Counted from the first letter of the stretch, positions 53,701 through 64,000 are shown. The stretch: DNA of 64,000 bases from Prevotellaceae bacterium (GCA_031271465.1 JAISVR010000005.1:1-64000), one strand, 5' to 3'. Notes: generated by a model not told the origin, from the letters alone. Numbers and translations: made by a program.

Positions 53701-54597
53701 AACGAAATGGATTTCACAACTGTCCATATTACTAAATGGACTACCGATACGCATAAAAACGAGTTGATTCGTGATGTGATTGTTAATTTCTTGAAAAAAT
53801 ACAAAGAACTTGATGCTCAACTCAAACGCAAGAAATTTAATATTACTATTGGGGACGAACTTCCTGCCGGAACTGTTCAATTAGCAAAAGTATATATTGC
53901 TAAAAAACGCAAAATTCGCGTAGGCGATAAAATGGCAGGTCGTCACGGAAACAAAGGTATTGTTTCTCGTATCGTTCGTCAAGAAGATATGCCATTCTTG
54001 GAAGATGGAACACCGGTTGACATTGTGTTGAATCCGCTTGGGGTACCTTCGCGTATGAACTTGGGACAGATTTTTGAAACTGTACTTGGTTGGGCAGGTA
54101 AAAAAATAGGCGTGAAATTTGCAACTCCGATTTTCGATGGTGCAAGTATCGATGACTTAAACGAATGGACAGATAAAGCCGGAGTGCCGCGCTATGGTCG
54201 TACTTTCTTGTGCGATGGCGGAACCGGTATGCGTTTTGACCAGCCAGCTACCGTGGGTGTGATTTATATGCTCAAACTCGGACACATGGTTGATGATAAA
54301 ATGCATGCTCGTTCTATCGGACCTTACTCGCTCATTACGCAACAACCTTTGGGTGGTAAGGCACAATTTGGAGGTCAGCGTTTCGGAGAAATGGAAGTTT
54401 GGGCACTCGAAGCTTTCGGTGCAGCTCATATCTTGCAGGAAATTCTTACGGTGAAATCAGACGATGTGATGGGTCGTGCACGCGCTTATGAAGCTATCGT
54501 GAAAGGCGAAACTATGCCTACCCCGGGTATTCCGGAATCGCTTAATGTGTTGTTGCACGAATTACGCGGATTAGGATTAAGTATTAATTTAGATTAA
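50785..54597 (+). CDS. rpoB: DNA-directed RNA polymerase subunit beta
   Basis: 1270 residues. The start matches other Bacteroidota ([13 protein letters not shown] followed by [15 protein letters not shown]). Rifampicin region [40 protein letters not shown], and C-terminal [20 protein letters not shown] are intact. A Bacteroidota insertion covers the middle. Catalytic core subunit with RpoC. Starts directly behind the -7 element and terminator. Confidence 0.97.
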   Translation: MSLIAENQRINFASTKSPLKYPDFLEVQLKSFKDFFQLDTPAEKRKNEGLYKVFAENFPIADTRNNFILEFLDYYVDPPRYTIEECIARGLTYSVPLKAKLKLYCTDPEHEDFDTVIQDVYLGPIPYMTAKGTFVINGAERVVVSQLHRSPGVFFGQSVHANGTKLYSARIIPFKGSWIEFATDINNVMYAYIDRKKKLPVTTLLRAIGFESDRDILEIFGLAEEFKVNKTNLKKAVGRKLAARVLKTWVEDFVDEDTGEVTTIERNEIIIDRETVIENDHLDEILDSGTQAILLHKEDQNLNDFAIIYNTLQKDPSNSEKEAVLYIYRQLRNAEPADDATAREVINSLFFSEKRYDLGDVGRYRINKKLNLATEIDVRVLTKEDIIEIIKYLIQLINSKADVDDIDHLSNRRVRTVGEQLNNQFGVGLARMARTIRERMNVRDNEVFTPIDLINAKTISSVINSFFGTNALSQFMDQTNPLAEITHKRRMSALGPGGLSRERAGFEVRDVHYTHYGRLCPIETPEGPNIGLISSLCVYAKINELGFIETPYRKVENSKVDVSEAGIVYITAEEEEGKIIAQGNAPLNDNGTFVNNRVKSRMEADFPVVAPSEVQLMDVSPTQIASIAASLIPFLEHDDANRALMGSNMMRQAVPLLRCEAPIVGTGIEGQLVEDSRTQITAEKQGVIEFVDATCIKVRYERSEDEEFVSFESNLVTYNLPKFQKTNQSTTIDLRPIVKRGDKVMPGQILTEGYSTEKGELAIGKNLLVAFMPWKGYNFEDAIVINERVVKDDVFTSVHVDEYALEVRETKRGMEELTSDIPNVSEEATKDLDENGIIRIGAHVLPGDILIGKITPKGESDPSPEEKLLRAIFGDKAGDVKDASLKATPSLSGVIIGKSLYSKAIKNRKSKLLDKAALPKLDEEFDTEVANLKAMLIDKLIALTKDKTSQGVKDYLGNEIIAKGAKFTQKSLNEMDFTTVHITKWTTDTHKNELIRDVIVNFLKKYKELDAQLKRKKFNITIGDELPAGTVQLAKVYIAKKRKIRVGDKMAGRHGNKGIVSRIVRQEDMPFLEDGTPVDIVLNPLGVPSRMNLGQIFETVLGWAGKKIGVKFATPIFDGASIDDLNEWTDKAGVPRYGRTFLCDGGTGMRFDQPATVGVIYMLKLGHMVDDKMHARSIGPYSLITQQPLGGKAQFGGQRFGEMEVWALEAFGAAHILQEILTVKSDDVMGRARAYEAIVKGETMPTPGIPESLNVLLHELRGLGLSINLD

Positions 54598-54617
54598 AAA
54601 TTGCAAGTAAACAAGAT

Positions 54618-54658
54618 ACAAGTAGACGAGTAAGCAAGAATGTGCCTCGTTTACTTGT
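54618..54658 (+). repeat. Hairpin and short direct repeats in the rpoB-rpoC gap
   Basis: ACAAGTAGACGAG (54618-54630) pairs with CTCGTTTACTTGT (54646-54658) with one mismatch. GTTTACT occurs three times (54649, 54657, 54672), the last two in 15-base tandem units GTTTACTCAAAAT. It is between cistrons and may influence message stability. Confidence 0.5.
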
Positions 54659-54696
54659 TTACTCAAAATTCGTTTACTCAAAAATAAGTTATTTTT

Positions 54697-57600
54697 ATGG
54701 CTTTCAGAAAAGATAATAAGGCTAAAAGTAATTTTAGTAAAATTTCTATTGGACTGGCTTCTCCCGAAGAAATCTTGGAGCTGTCGAGTGGTGAGGTATT
54801 GAAGCCCGAAACCATCAACTATCGTACTTATAAACCGGAGCGTGATGGTTTGTTTTGTGAACGCATTTTTGGTCCGATAAAAGACTACGAATGTCATTGT
54901 GGCAAATACAAGCGTATTCGTTACAAAGGCATCGTGTGCGACCGTTGTGGGGTAGAAGTAACCGAGAAAAAAGTGCGTCGCGAACGCATGGGACACATTC
55001 AATTGGTGGTACCTGTGGCTCATATTTGGTATTTCCGTTCGTTGCCCAATAAAATGGGTTACTTGCTTGGTATGCCAACCAAAAAGATGGACTCAATCAT
55101 TTATTATGAAAAATATGTGATTATTCAAGCCGGTATTTTGGAATCGCAAGAAGGTATCGCTGATGGCGAATTGCTTACTGAGGAAGAGTATTTGGATATT
55201 ATGGAGTCATTGCCCCGTGAAAATCAAATGCTTGAAGACAGCGACCCAAATAAATTTATTGCCAAAATGGGTGCCGAGGCTATTTATGATATGCTTTCGC
55301 GCCTCGATTTAGATAAACTATCGTACGATTTACGCCATAAAGCAAATACCGATACTTCGCAGCAACGCAAAAATGAAGCGTTGAAGCGATTGCAGGTGGT
55401 AGAAAGTTTTCGTGCGTCGCGTCAGCGCAACCGTCCCGAGTGGATGATTGTAAAAATCGTTCCGGTTATTCCGCCCGAATTGCGTCCGTTGGTGCCGCTT
55501 GATGGAGGTCGTTTTGCTACTTCGGATTTGAATGACTTGTATCGTCGTGTGATTATTCGTAACAATCGTTTGAAACGATTAATCGAAATCAAAGCTCCTG
55601 AAGTAATCTTGCGCAACGAAAAGCGTATGTTACAAGAGGCGGTCGATTCATTGTTCGATAACTCACGCAAATCGAGTGCGGTAAAAACAGACGCAAACCG
55701 TCCGTTAAAGTCGCTTTCCGACTCGTTGAAAGGTAAACAAGGTCGTTTCCGCCAAAACTTGTTGGGTAAGCGTGTGGATTATTCGGCTCGTTCGGTAATT
55801 GTTGTAGGTCCGGAACTGAAAATGCACGAATGCGGATTGCCAAAAGATATGGCAGCCGAACTTTATAAGCCTTTCGTAATTCGTAAGTTAATTGAGCGCG
55901 GAATTGTAAAAACCGTGAAATCGGCAAAGAAAATCATCGACCGCAAAGATCCTGTGGTATTCGATATTTTGGAATATGTGATGAAAGGACATCCTGTGCT
56001 TCTCAACCGTGCTCCAACCTTGCACCGTTTGGGTATTCAGGCTTTCCAACCTCACATGATTGAAGGTAAGGCGATTCAATTGCATCCGCTTTCTTGTACG
56101 GCGTTTAATGCCGACTTCGATGGCGACCAAATGGCGGTTCACTTGCCGCTTGGCAACGAAGCTATTTTGGAAGCGCAATTGTTGATGCTTGCATCTCACA
56201 ATATTTTGAATCCTGCTAATGGTGCGCCTATCACAGTGCCTTCGCAGGACATGGTGCTTGGTTTGTATTACATCACCAAAGCGCGTCCGGGAGCATTGGG
56301 CGAAGGATTGATATTCTACGGAACCGAAGAAGCAGAGATAGCTTATAATGAAGGTAGAGTAGCTTTGCATGCCAATATCAAGGTGAAAACTAAAGATTTG
56401 GACGAAAAAGGGAATTTTGTAGATACAATGCTCGAAACTACTATCGGTCGTGTAATTGTGAATAAGTTTGTGCCCGAAGAAGTAGGTTTTATCAACGAAA
56501 TTCTTTCTAAAAAATCCTTACGCGATATTATTGGTAATATTATTAAGGTTTGTGGAGTGGCTCGTACAGCTCAATTCCTCGACGATATTAAAAATCTCGG
56601 TTACAAAATGGCATTCGAAGGTGGATTGTCGTTTAACCTTGGTGATGTAATTATTCCTGCCGAGAAAGAAACGCTTGTTGCCGAAGGTTATGCAGAAGTG
56701 GAGGAGATTATGAATAACTATAATATGGGATTCATTACCAACAACGAGCGTTACAACCAAATTATCGATACTTGGACACACATCAATGCGAAGTTGTCGA
56801 ATATTTTGATGAAACAACTTTCGTCGGATAATCAAGGATTTAATCCTGTGTACATGATGCTCGATTCGGGCGCTCGTGGTTCTAAGGAACAAATTCGTCA
56901 GCTTTCGGGTATGCGTGGTTTGATGGCAAAGCCTCAAAAATCGGGTGCTGAAGGCGGACAGATTATTGAAAATCCTATTCTTTCGAACTTTAAGGAAGGC
57001 TTGTCGGTGTTGGAGTACTTTATTTCTACCCATGGTGCGCGTAAAGGTTTGGCGGATACGGCTTTGAAAACTGCCGATGCGGGTTATTTAACTCGTCGTT
57101 TGGTTGATGTATCGAATGATGTGATTATTACCGAAGACGATTGTGGTACTTTGCGTGGACTTATTGCTACCGAGTTGAAAAACAATGAAGAGGTGGTAGC
57201 ATCTCTTTACGAAAGAATATTGGGTCGCGTGTCGGTACACGATATTTATCATCCTCAAACCGGCGAATTGATTGTGGCTTCGGGTGAAGAAATTACCGAA
57301 GATGCAGCCAAAGCTATCCAAAATTCACCAATCGAACGAGTTGAAATTCGTTCGGTGCTTACTTGCGAATCTCGTCAAGGCGTTTGTGCCAAATGTTACG
57401 GTCGTAACTTGGCTACCGGACGCATGGTGCAAAAGGGAGAAACTGTTGGTGTAATTGCTGCGCAATCGATCGGGGAGCCGGGTACACAGCTTACGCTTCG
57501 TACATTCCATGTCGGAGGGGTTGCTTCGAATGTGGGTGCCGAGTCGAGCATCTCGTCGAAATACGACGGTATCGTTGAGTTTGATGAGTTGCGTACGGTT

Positions 57601-58992
57601 GATGTGGCAGACGGAAGTCAAATCGTGGTAGGTCGTTTGTGCGAAATGCGCATTATTGATCCGCATACGCAAATTGTTCTTACAACACAGAATATTCCTT
57701 ATGGCTCGAAACTCTTTGTAAAAGAGAAAACATTGGTAGAAAAGGGAACTAAGATTTGTGAGTGGGATCCGTTTAATGCTGTTATTGTATCTGAATTTGG
57801 CGGAAAAATCAAATTTGAAGATGTGGTAGAAAATATTACTTTCAAGACTGAATCGGACGAAGCTACGGGATTGAAGGAAAAGGTAATTATTGAAACCAAA
57901 GATAAGAGCAAAATACCTTCGATACATATTCTCAACGAAAAGGGCGATATTTTGAAAACTTACGCCTTGCCTGTGGGAGCGCACTTGGTACTTGATGAAA
58001 GTGAAAAAATAGCTGCCGGCGATTTGCTGGTAAAAATACCTCGCGCCGTGGGTAAAGCGGGCGATATTACCGGGGGTCTTCCTCGTGTTACCGAATTGTT
58101 CGAGGCGCGTAATCCTTCAAACCCTGCTGTGGTTTCCGAAATTGACGGCGAAGTAAGTTTTGGTAAAATTAAACGCGGTAACCGGGAAATTTCGATAACA
58201 ACGAAATCAGGTGAGGTAAAAAAATATCTTGTTCCGTTGTCGAAACAGATTTTGGTACAGGAAAACGACTATGTGCGCGCCGGTACGCCGCTTTCGGACG
58301 GTGCTACTACGCCGTCGGACATTTTGGCTATCAAAGGTCCTACTGCTGTGCAGGAATATATTGTAAACGAGGTGCAAGATGTGTATCGTTTGCAAGGTGT
58401 GAAAATCAACGACAAACATTTTGAGGTTATTGTGCGCCAGATGATGCGTAAGGTAGAAATTATCGAACCCGGTGATACTCGTTTCCTCGAAAAACAGGTG
58501 ATTGACAAACATGATTTCATGGAAGAGAACGACCGGATTTGGGGTAAAAAAGTGGTTGTTGATGCCGGTGATTCGCAGATTTTCTTGCCCGGACAAATTG
58601 TTACTGCTCGTAAGTTGCGCGACGAGAACTCGATGCTTAAACGCAAAGACTTGAAATTGGTGGAAGTACGCGATGCTATGCCGGCTACCTCGAATCAGAT
58701 TTTGCAGGGTATCACTCGTGCTGCGTTGCAAACGGCAAGCTTTATGTCTGCCGCATCGTTCCAGGAAACTACTAAGGTGCTCAACGAAGCTGCTATCAAC
58801 GGTAAGGTTGACCGTCTTGAGGGATTGAAAGAGAATGTGATTTGTGGAAACTTGATACCTGCCGGTACAGGTTTGCGCGAATACGACAAGCTTCTTGTGG
58901 GTTCGATGGACGAGATTGATAAATTGACGGAAGCCCGCAGAGCTGTCGAAACAGGAGATACTGCTCAAAACGAGGGTGATGATAGTATTTGA
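54697..58992 (+). CDS. rpoC: DNA-directed RNA polymerase subunit beta'
   Basis: 1431 residues. N-terminal zinc site [20 protein letters not shown], clamp, the active-site [39 protein letters not shown] bridge region, second zinc site [13 protein letters not shown] and the C-terminal QEALDKL-like tail region [20 protein letters not shown]. Largest subunit of RNA polymerase. 99 bases after rpoB, and ended by a strong terminator. Confidence 0.97.
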   Translation: MAFRKDNKAKSNFSKISIGLASPEEILELSSGEVLKPETINYRTYKPERDGLFCERIFGPIKDYECHCGKYKRIRYKGIVCDRCGVEVTEKKVRRERMGHIQLVVPVAHIWYFRSLPNKMGYLLGMPTKKMDSIIYYEKYVIIQAGILESQEGIADGELLTEEEYLDIMESLPRENQMLEDSDPNKFIAKMGAEAIYDMLSRLDLDKLSYDLRHKANTDTSQQRKNEALKRLQVVESFRASRQRNRPEWMIVKIVPVIPPELRPLVPLDGGRFATSDLNDLYRRVIIRNNRLKRLIEIKAPEVILRNEKRMLQEAVDSLFDNSRKSSAVKTDANRPLKSLSDSLKGKQGRFRQNLLGKRVDYSARSVIVVGPELKMHECGLPKDMAAELYKPFVIRKLIERGIVKTVKSAKKIIDRKDPVVFDILEYVMKGHPVLLNRAPTLHRLGIQAFQPHMIEGKAIQLHPLSCTAFNADFDGDQMAVHLPLGNEAILEAQLLMLASHNILNPANGAPITVPSQDMVLGLYYITKARPGALGEGLIFYGTEEAEIAYNEGRVALHANIKVKTKDLDEKGNFVDTMLETTIGRVIVNKFVPEEVGFINEILSKKSLRDIIGNIIKVCGVARTAQFLDDIKNLGYKMAFEGGLSFNLGDVIIPAEKETLVAEGYAEVEEIMNNYNMGFITNNERYNQIIDTWTHINAKLSNILMKQLSSDNQGFNPVYMMLDSGARGSKEQIRQLSGMRGLMAKPQKSGAEGGQIIENPILSNFKEGLSVLEYFISTHGARKGLADTALKTADAGYLTRRLVDVSNDVIITEDDCGTLRGLIATELKNNEEVVASLYERILGRVSVHDIYHPQTGELIVASGEEITEDAAKAIQNSPIERVEIRSVLTCESRQGVCAKCYGRNLATGRMVQKGETVGVIAAQSIGEPGTQLTLRTFHVGGVASNVGAESSISSKYDGIVEFDELRTVDVADGSQIVVGRLCEMRIIDPHTQIVLTTQNIPYGSKLFVKEKTLVEKGTKICEWDPFNAVIVSEFGGKIKFEDVVENITFKTESDEATGLKEKVIIETKDKSKIPSIHILNEKGDILKTYALPVGAHLVLDESEKIAAGDLLVKIPRAVGKAGDITGGLPRVTELFEARNPSNPAVVSEIDGEVSFGKIKRGNREISITTKSGEVKKYLVPLSKQILVQENDYVRAGTPLSDGATTPSDILAIKGPTAVQEYIVNEVQDVYRLQGVKINDKHFEVIVRQMMRKVEIIEPGDTRFLEKQVIDKHDFMEENDRIWGKKVVVDAGDSQIFLPGQIVTARKLRDENSMLKRKDLKLVEVRDAMPATSNQILQGITRAALQTASFMSAASFQETTKVLNEAAINGKVDRLEGLKENVICGNLIPAGTGLREYDKLLVGSMDEIDKLTEARRAVETGDTAQNEGDDSI

Positions 58993-59011
58993 TAGGGTTT
59001 TTAACTGCTAT

Positions 59012-59053
59012 AAAAAAAGAGAGCAGGGAATTTATTTCCCTGCTCTCTTTTTT
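59012..59053 (+). terminator. Terminator of the rpoBC operon
   Basis: AAAAAAAGAGAGCAGGGAA pairs with TTCCCTGCTCTCTTTTTT around TTTA; about 18 paired bases with U-run. Confidence 0.95.
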
Positions 59054-59085
59054 GACAATATATGCTTTATAGCATTAAAATCTCG

Positions 59086-59093
59086 TATCTTTG
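59086..59093 (+). promoter_or_regulatory. -7 element of the MFS gene
   Basis: TATCTTTG. The TTG of a longer frame (59091) lies inside it, so the gene starts at ATG 59121. Confidence 0.55.
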
Positions 59094-59120
59094 CACGCGT
59101 TATTTAATGCGTTGGCAAGT

Positions 59121-60326
59121 ATGGAAAAAGAAGGCAAAGACCGGTTAATTACGGGCAGTTATTTGGCTGCTTGCATGGGTAATTTTTTGTTGTTTTTTGG
59201 TTTTTATATTCTTTTGCCGGTATTGCCGCTTTATTTGATAGAATCGTTTGAAGCAAGTAAATCGCAGGTAGGATTGGTATTGTCGGGCTACACGGTGGCG
59301 GCGTTGCTGGTTCGTCCGTTTACGGCATATTTTGCCGATATGTTTCGGCGTAAGCCACTCTATCTGTGTGCTTATATTTGTTTTGTACTGCTCTTTGTAT
59401 CTTATCCGTTGGTAGCCTCCATTATGTTGTTTTTATTGATGCGCGTATTGCATGGGCTGGCTTTCGGAGCGGTTACAACGCTGAGTAATACCCTCATTGT
59501 AGATATAATGCCGGCATCTCGCCGGGGCGAAGGTTTGGGCTATTTTGGCATGGCAAATAACCTTGCTATGGCGGTTGGTCCGATGATTGGACTGTTTATT
59601 CACGATATTTCTACCAATTTCTTACCCATTTTTCAAATTGCTATTGCTTCGGGTGTAACCGGTTTTATTTTTGCATCGCTTATCAAGGTCCCTCACAAAG
59701 AGCCGCTTGCGAAAGAAAGCCTTTCTTTCGACCGCTTTTTTTTGCCGCGCGGATTGCTGGCGGGTTTTTGTTTGTTTTTACTTGGTATGCCTTACGGTAT
59801 TACAACAACTTATATTGCGTTGTTTGGGCGCGAACTCGGATTGAATAGTGGTATGGGTATTTTCTTTTCGTTAATGGCGGCGGGGTTGATTATTTCGCGC
59901 CTGTTTGCCGGACGATTGGTGGATAGGGGTAAACTGACGCAGGTAATCTTTGTCGGGTCGTTGATATGTGCGGCTACTTTTTTAATTCTTGCATTGTTGC
60001 GAATGCTTCCGGTCGGTCTCGATTTACTTGCGTTGCTGCTTTATTCGGTAGCGTTGCTGTTGGGGGTGGGCTATGGCATGATGTTTCCGGCTTACAATAC
60101 GCTGTTTGTCAATCTGGCTCCTCACAATCGTCGCGCCACGGCGAGTTCCACTTATCTCACGAGTTGGGATGTAGGTATCGGTATCGGTTTGGTGGGCGGC
60201 GGCTATATGGCTGAATATGCCGGAATGACGGCTACCTATAGCGTGGCGGCAGGTGCAGCGTTGTTATCGGCACTTGTGTTTAAACAATGGACGGCGGCGC
60301 ACTTCCACAAACATAAGTTTCGATAA
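59121..60326 (+). CDS. MFS transporter (drug/sugar efflux type)
   Basis: 401 residues from ATG 59121. Twelve predicted membrane helices; loop 2-3 motif PFTAYFADMFRRKPLYLCAY resembles GxxxDRxGRR, and VGLVLSGYTVAALLVRPF precedes it. The family is close to Bacteroidota multidrug or arabinose exporters. Substrate unknown. Single gene between the rpoC terminator and the START-like gene that faces it. Confidence 0.85.
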   Translation: MEKEGKDRLITGSYLAACMGNFLLFFGFYILLPVLPLYLIESFEASKSQVGLVLSGYTVAALLVRPFTAYFADMFRRKPLYLCAYICFVLLFVSYPLVASIMLFLLMRVLHGLAFGAVTTLSNTLIVDIMPASRRGEGLGYFGMANNLAMAVGPMIGLFIHDISTNFLPIFQIAIASGVTGFIFASLIKVPHKEPLAKESLSFDRFFLPRGLLAGFCLFLLGMPYGITTTYIALFGRELGLNSGMGIFFSLMAAGLIISRLFAGRLVDRGKLTQVIFVGSLICAATFLILALLRMLPVGLDLLALLLYSVALLLGVGYGMMFPAYNTLFVNLAPHNRRATASSTYLTSWDVGIGIGLVGGGYMAEYAGMTATYSVAAGAALLSALVFKQWTAAHFHKHKFR

Positions 60327-60331
60327 GGTTA

Positions 60332-60715
60332 CTACAAACCGAGGCAACGGAAAAGGTCTTTTACCTGTTTGTTCCACAAGATTTTGGCATCGTCCATTTC
60401 ATCAGCTTCAGCGAAATCGGTAACAGTTAGCGCGAGTTCGCCGGTAATCTCATCAAGAGAGATTCTGAACTCAAAGTAAGTATGTTCAAGTTCGTCAGCC
60501 CATCTGAAACGAATAAAACTTCCTGTTCGTTGCGCCACCAGCACGGCTTCCTGTGCGCTTTCGCCCCAAGTGAATGTAAAATATTTGTTGTCCTTTACCA
60601 CCACCTTGTCGGCAAACCATTCTTCCAAGCCCGAAGCGGTGCTAAGGGTATTCCACAGCAAATTTGGGGAAACGGTTTTGAGGTCGTATTCAAGTGTAAA
60701 TTTTTCTTTTGTCAT
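60332..60715 (-). CDS. START-like (AHSA1/SRPBCC) domain protein
   Basis: 127 residues. KFTLEYDLKTVSPNLLWNTL, SGLEEWFADKVVV and ELEHTYFEFRISLDE fit the small START/SRPBCC fold that binds a hydrophobic ligand in a cavity. Bacteroidota copies are named START-like; the ligand is unknown. It faces the MFS gene end to end, 5 bases apart. Confidence 0.8.
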   Translation of the reverse strand: MTKEKFTLEYDLKTVSPNLLWNTLSTASGLEEWFADKVVVKDNKYFTFTWGESAQEAVLVAQRTGSFIRFRWADELEHTYFEFRISLDEITGELALTVTDFAEADEMDDAKILWNKQVKDLFRCLGL

Positions 60716-60781
60716 AGCTTGTTTTTTGGGCGCAATATATACACTTTTTTTAAAATAACAAGATATTAGAAAAAAAAAGAA

Positions 60782-61267
60782 TTAACAATTGTTCAAGTTG
60801 TTTTGCGAAAATTGTATCGGCAACAGGTCGGACGCTCTCTTAATAAGCATGATTTCGTTTTCTCCGTAGAGTATTATTTCGAAATCTTGCCCGAAGCGAT
60901 TTTCAACCTCGAGCAATACTTGCCGGCACGCTCCGCAGGGCGGGATAGGTTTTTGCAAAAAGGCTCCGTTTGTAAAAGCAGCAATGGCAAGGGCGCGTAC
61001 GGGTATTTCGGGATATTGGGCGTTGGCGGCAAATACGGTAACCCGCTCGGCGCATAAGCCCGACGGATAGGCGGCGTTTTCCTGATTGCTTCCGCCTACA
61101 ACCACCCCATTGTTGAGCAATACTGCTGCGCCAACCCGAAAGTTGGAGTAGGGGGCGTAGGCGTGTTGTGTTTGCTGTTTAGCGCTTTCTACAAGCTGTT
61201 GATATTTTTCGGGCAATTCGGCAAACGAGCAAATGCGTATCGGAATGTTGATGCTTTTTTCTTTCAT
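60782..61267 (-). CDS. cdd: Cytidine deaminase
   Basis: 161 residues. YAPYSNFRVGAAVLLNNGV, the proton-shuttle Glu and zinc Cys in PSGLCAERVTVF, and PIPPCGACRQVLLEV with two zinc Cys. It deaminates cytidine and deoxycytidine to uridine forms. Start ATG 61267; its upstream region is the AT-rich repeat gap. Confidence 0.93.
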   Translation of the reverse strand: MKEKSINIPIRICSFAELPEKYQQLVESAKQQTQHAYAPYSNFRVGAAVLLNNGVVVGGSNQENAAYPSGLCAERVTVFAANAQYPEIPVRALAIAAFTNGAFLQKPIPPCGACRQVLLEVENRFGQDFEIILYGENEIMLIKRASDLLPIQFSQNNLNNC

Positions 61268-61299
61268 GGCATTCGGTTTTTTGGGGAATTATCCCTTTG

Positions 61300-61327
61300 A
61301 GTCTTGCTTCGTTCCGGCAATGACGGG
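61300..61327. repeat. Half of a REP-like element
   Basis: TCTTGCTTCGTTCCGGCAAT and GACGGG: the right arm of the GTCATTGCGAGG family with no left partner, upstream of cdd. Confidence 0.6.
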
Positions 61328-61543
61328 TAGTGTTTGCCCGGCAAGCCTTAAAGGGGATAAATTCCGTTTTTTTTTGACAAATGTAAAAAATATTTTAATA
61401 ACGACAATTTTTTGCACTGCTCATGTGTGCCCGATACCTTTCTTAATACAACTCTCCTGCTAAACTAATATTGAATGATAGCTGATAGAAGTTGAATTCT
61501 ATCGGTATAAATTTTTTTATTTATAGCTAAGAATTTTCAGTAT

Positions 61544-61663
61544 AGTATATACTATAAACTATTAAAGTATATACTATAAATCATTAAAGTATATACTATA
61601 CGAAAATATAGTATATACTATAATTTGCTAAAGTATATACTATACAGATTTTTAGTATATACT
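61544..61663. repeat. Six AGTATATACT palindromes at exact 22-bp spacing
   Basis: Core AGTATATACT starts at 61544, 61566, 61588, 61610, 61632 and 61654, every interval exactly 22 bases. The first core is extended to the 16-bp palindrome TATAGTATATACTATA. The 12-base interiors between cores vary (for example ATAAACTATTAA, ATACGAAAATAT). Identical phasing with variable filler indicates that the core is conserved and the phase fixed, like iterons or an operator array. It lies about 240 bases before the glgB start. Confidence 0.93.
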
Positions 61664-61899
61664 TTACTGAAAATATATAAGGTGGTATGTGAAAATGTAT
61701 GCTTTAGGAAATGAAAATTCGTCGAATCAAATTTACTATTATTAAGTTAAGCCGTTTTTTGTTAGGCTTGCAATAACGGACGGGACGAAAGGGTTTAAGG
61801 GGTAGTTTTTCGAGTAAGTAAAAAATAATGTTTAAAACAAGGCGGTTATTCAAAAATAATAAATATCTTCGTTCCTCAACTTTTGAAAAAGATAAACAG

Positions 61900-63903
61900 A
61901 TGAAAACACTACCCATTATCGTAAACGACAGCTATCTGCAAGCCTACGAACCGGCAATCGTAGGGCGTTATAAATATTTTTTGGAGAAAGAAAAACAATT
62001 GACGGGAGCGAATAAGAATTTGGCAGAGTTTGCCTCGGGGCATCTTTACTTTGGACTGCATCGTACAACGCACGGCTGGGTTTTTCGCGAATACGCGCCC
62101 AACGCTACGGAGATTTACCTGATTGGCGATTTTAATAATTGGCAGCAGGGACCTGAATACCGGCTGCAGCATATTGGCAACGGTAACTGGGAAATACAGC
62201 TTCCGGCGCATGCTATGCGGCACGGCGATTTGTATAAACTGATGATGCATTGGCACGGCGGTTTCGGCGAGCGCATTCCGGCGTATGCCACGCGCGTGGT
62301 GCAGGACGATTTTACCAAAATATTCAGCGCGCAGGTTTGGTCGCCCGAAAAAGCTTATCAATTTAAAACAAAGAAATTCAAGCCCAATTGTTCTCCTCTG
62401 CTTATTTACGAAGCGCATGTGGGTATGGCGGGTGAGCGCGAGGGTATTTCTACTTATGTGGAATTTCGGCAGAATGTGTTGCCGCGTATTGCTCAGGACG
62501 GCTATAATTGTATTCAATTGATGGCGATACAGGAACATCCGTATTATGGTTCGTTTGGCTATCATGTGTCCAACTTTTTTGCTGCTTCTTCGCGCTTCGG
62601 TACGCCCGAGGAGTTGAAAGAGCTTATCGACGAAGCTCACTCGATGGGAATTGCCGTGATAATGGATATGGTTCATTCTCATTCGGTAAAAAATACCAAA
62701 GAAGGACTGGCTTTGTTTGACGGCACGCCGTATCTGTATTTCCACAGCGCTGCGCGTCGCGAGCATCCGGCTTGGGATTCGCTTAACTTCGATTACGGCA
62801 AGGATAGCGTGATTCATTTCCTGCTTTCCAATTGCAAATTCTGGCTGGAAGAATATAAGTTCGACGGTTTCCGTTTCGACGGAGTTACTTCCATGTTGTA
62901 TCTCAGCCACGGATTGAACGAGGATTTTAACGGTTACGACAGTTACTACAACGGCAATCAGGACGGCGATGCTATTTGCTATCTCACGCTGGCAAACCGT
63001 GTGATACATCAAGTGAACCGGCACGCTATAACGATTGCCGAAGAAATGAGCGGCATGCCGGGTATGGCTACCGGCATCGACGACGGCGGCATTGGGTTTG
63101 ATTACCGTTTGGCAATGGGGATTCCCGATTTTTGGATTAAACTAATCAAAGAAGAACAAGACCGGTATTGGCGTGTGGGGCATATTTTGTGGGAGCTGAC
63201 TAACCGGCGCAGGGAAGAAAAAATGATTAGTTATGTAGAAAGCCACGACCAGGCTTTGGTGGGAGATAAAACCATTATCTTTCGTTTGATTGATGCCGAT
63301 ATGTATGGCTACATGTCGAAATTGACAGGTGGCACTACTTTGATGGTAGACAGGGGGTTGGCGTTACACAAAATGATTCGCCTGATTACGGCTTCGACTA
63401 TTAACGGCGGATACCTCAACTTTATGGGGAACGAATTCGGGCATCCGGAATGGATTGATTTCCCGCGCGAAGGCAACGGTTGGAGTTATAAGCATGCCCG
63501 TCGCCAGTGGCATTTGGTCGACGATAAGAATTTAAAATACCATTGGCTCGGCGATTTCGATCGTGAGATGATAGAGCTTATCAAGGACGAAAAGAATTTT
63601 CAGGATTCCGATATACAGCATATCTGGGATAAGCAGGACGACCAGGTGCTTGTTTTTCAGCGCAATGATTTGCTGTTTGTTTTCAACTTTAACCCCATGC
63701 AGTCGTTTGCCGACTATGGCATACTGGTAAAAAAAGGGCAATACAAAGCGGTTCTTAATACCGACTCGTCTTCCTTTGGCGGTTTCGGTCTGACGGACGA
63801 TAGCATCACGCACAAAACTTTCAAAAGCGATGTGCCCGACAAAGAATGGTTGCGGCTGTATCTGCCTTCGCGTTCGGCAGTAGTATTGCGAAAGGTGAAA
63901 TAA
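61900..63903 (+). CDS. glgB: 1,4-alpha-glucan branching enzyme, GH13_8-like
   Basis: 667 residues from ATG 61900; the frame upstream to 61828 has no family match. N-terminal CBM48 (YFGLHRTTHGWVFREYAPNA), GH13 core with DMVHSHSVKN, nucleophile Asp in DGFRFDGVTSMLY, general acid Glu in TIAEEMSGMPG and YVESHDQALVGDK. The plan matches the eukaryote-like branching enzymes of Bacteroidota rather than E. coli GlgB. It adds alpha-1,6 branches to glycogen. No glycogen synthase is next to it in the window. Confidence 0.92.
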   Translation: MKTLPIIVNDSYLQAYEPAIVGRYKYFLEKEKQLTGANKNLAEFASGHLYFGLHRTTHGWVFREYAPNATEIYLIGDFNNWQQGPEYRLQHIGNGNWEIQLPAHAMRHGDLYKLMMHWHGGFGERIPAYATRVVQDDFTKIFSAQVWSPEKAYQFKTKKFKPNCSPLLIYEAHVGMAGEREGISTYVEFRQNVLPRIAQDGYNCIQLMAIQEHPYYGSFGYHVSNFFAASSRFGTPEELKELIDEAHSMGIAVIMDMVHSHSVKNTKEGLALFDGTPYLYFHSAARREHPAWDSLNFDYGKDSVIHFLLSNCKFWLEEYKFDGFRFDGVTSMLYLSHGLNEDFNGYDSYYNGNQDGDAICYLTLANRVIHQVNRHAITIAEEMSGMPGMATGIDDGGIGFDYRLAMGIPDFWIKLIKEEQDRYWRVGHILWELTNRRREEKMISYVESHDQALVGDKTIIFRLIDADMYGYMSKLTGGTTLMVDRGLALHKMIRLITASTINGGYLNFMGNEFGHPEWIDFPREGNGWSYKHARRQWHLVDDKNLKYHWLGDFDREMIELIKDEKNFQDSDIQHIWDKQDDQVLVFQRNDLLFVFNFNPMQSFADYGILVKKGQYKAVLNTDSSSFGGFGLTDDSITHKTFKSDVPDKEWLRLYLPSRSAVVLRKVK

Positions 63904-63923
63904 CGATTGTTACTTGCAGGAAA

Positions 63924-64000
63924 TTACTCGTCCGAGAACTGCACCAGCATTCGGCGATAGGCATTAAAGAGAGTAGTTTGAGAAATGTGTCCGAGATAAT
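63924..64000 (-). CDS. C-terminal part of a minus-strand gene, cut by the window
   Basis: Stop TAA read at 63926-63924. The last residues are YLGHISQTTLFNAYRRMLVQ plus FSDE, which looks helical. The rest lies outside the window, so no family can be named. It converges on glgB. Confidence 0.35.
   Translation of the reverse strand, partial: YLGHISQTTLFNAYRRMLVQFSDE

Larger units (their letters stand above)
61268..61899. other. AT-rich gap with REP half, hairpin and 22-bp array
   Basis: 632 bases without a gene I accept. Contains a half REP unit (61300-61327), a hairpin GATAGAA-N6-TTCTATC (61484-61503) and the six-copy 22-bp array (61544-61663). The glgB start lies at its end. Confidence 0.6.

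Noticed and set aside
59091..59120. TTG start for the MFS gene
   Set aside because: The TTG is part of the -7 element TATCTTTG, so it cannot be in the message as a start.
61544..61663. CRISPR array
   Set aside because: The repeated core is 10 bases and the filler only 12; CRISPR repeats are longer and spacers about 30 or more. No cas genes are present.

Overview
The window is a stretch of chromosome from a member of the phylum Bacteroidota, most likely order Bacteroidales. The evidence is direct: many genes are preceded by the Bacteroidota promoter form TTTG-N19-TAnnTTTG; Shine-Dalgarno sequences are mostly missing; the gene sets DUF6089-uppS-bamA-ompH-ompH-murI, ricT-gldH and rpsU-xerC-hpf-tRNAs-tuf-secE-nusG-rplKAJL-rpoBC are typical of the group; and the respiratory complex II is the three-gene Bacteroidota form with one cytochrome b subunit. 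Species cannot be named from the sequence alone.

Layout. 1-3500 (minus): a three-gene secreted-protein operon (PKD protein, lipoprotein, and the N-terminal piece only of an RHS/SpvB-like protein) ending at a strong terminator. 4030-7580: frdCAB/sdhCAB with a well-formed promoter and terminator. 7600-14730: outer-membrane biogenesis and wall-precursor operon (DUF6089, uppS, bamA, two Skp/OmpH chaperones, murI, DUF2156). 14730-19790 (minus): two-domain hydrolase, HEAT-like protein, DUF721/DciA-like protein, glucosaminidase-LysM protein, and a PIN toxin-antitoxin pair. 20000-24080 (plus): two small lipoproteins, a formylglycine-generating-enzyme-like protein and a BtuB-like TonB receptor with a possible structured leader. 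24085-33365 (minus): nitroreductase, lipoprotein, mrp, trmB, a three-gene AT-rich cassette, gldH, ricT, dusB. 33500-36770 (plus): purB and an MsbA-like exporter. 36800-44210: Fic protein with a striking nested dyad in its promoter, a Tat-exported enolase-superfamily enzyme, an orphan cytosolic protein, a free-standing MetH activation domain, a GT2 glycosyltransferase and purD. 44290-59050 (plus): the translation/transcription supercluster, with five tRNAs. 59080-63903: MFS exporter, START-like protein, cytidine deaminase, and glycogen branching enzyme preceded by an exact 22-bp-period array of palindromes. A cut-off minus-strand gene enters at the right edge.

Best candidates for something undescribed: (1) the cassette at 27465-30469, encoding a DUF262 (GmrS/ParB-like) protein, a DUF3696 OLD-like ATPase and a 246-residue protein whose C-terminus reproduces the D-x2-H and G-x-H-L-G spacing of the colicin E3 ribonuclease domain, wedged between housekeeping genes and translationally coupled to trmB; I infer an anti-phage or toxin system with an RNase effector. 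(2) Six copies of AGTATATACT at exactly 22-bp spacing (61544-61663), an iteron-like array. (3) The Fic promoter dyad (37951-38010), where three GCGG/CCGC elements share one symmetry axis, suggesting autoregulation by the protein's own C-terminal winged helix. Several families of dispersed REP-like palindromes sit in the gene gaps.
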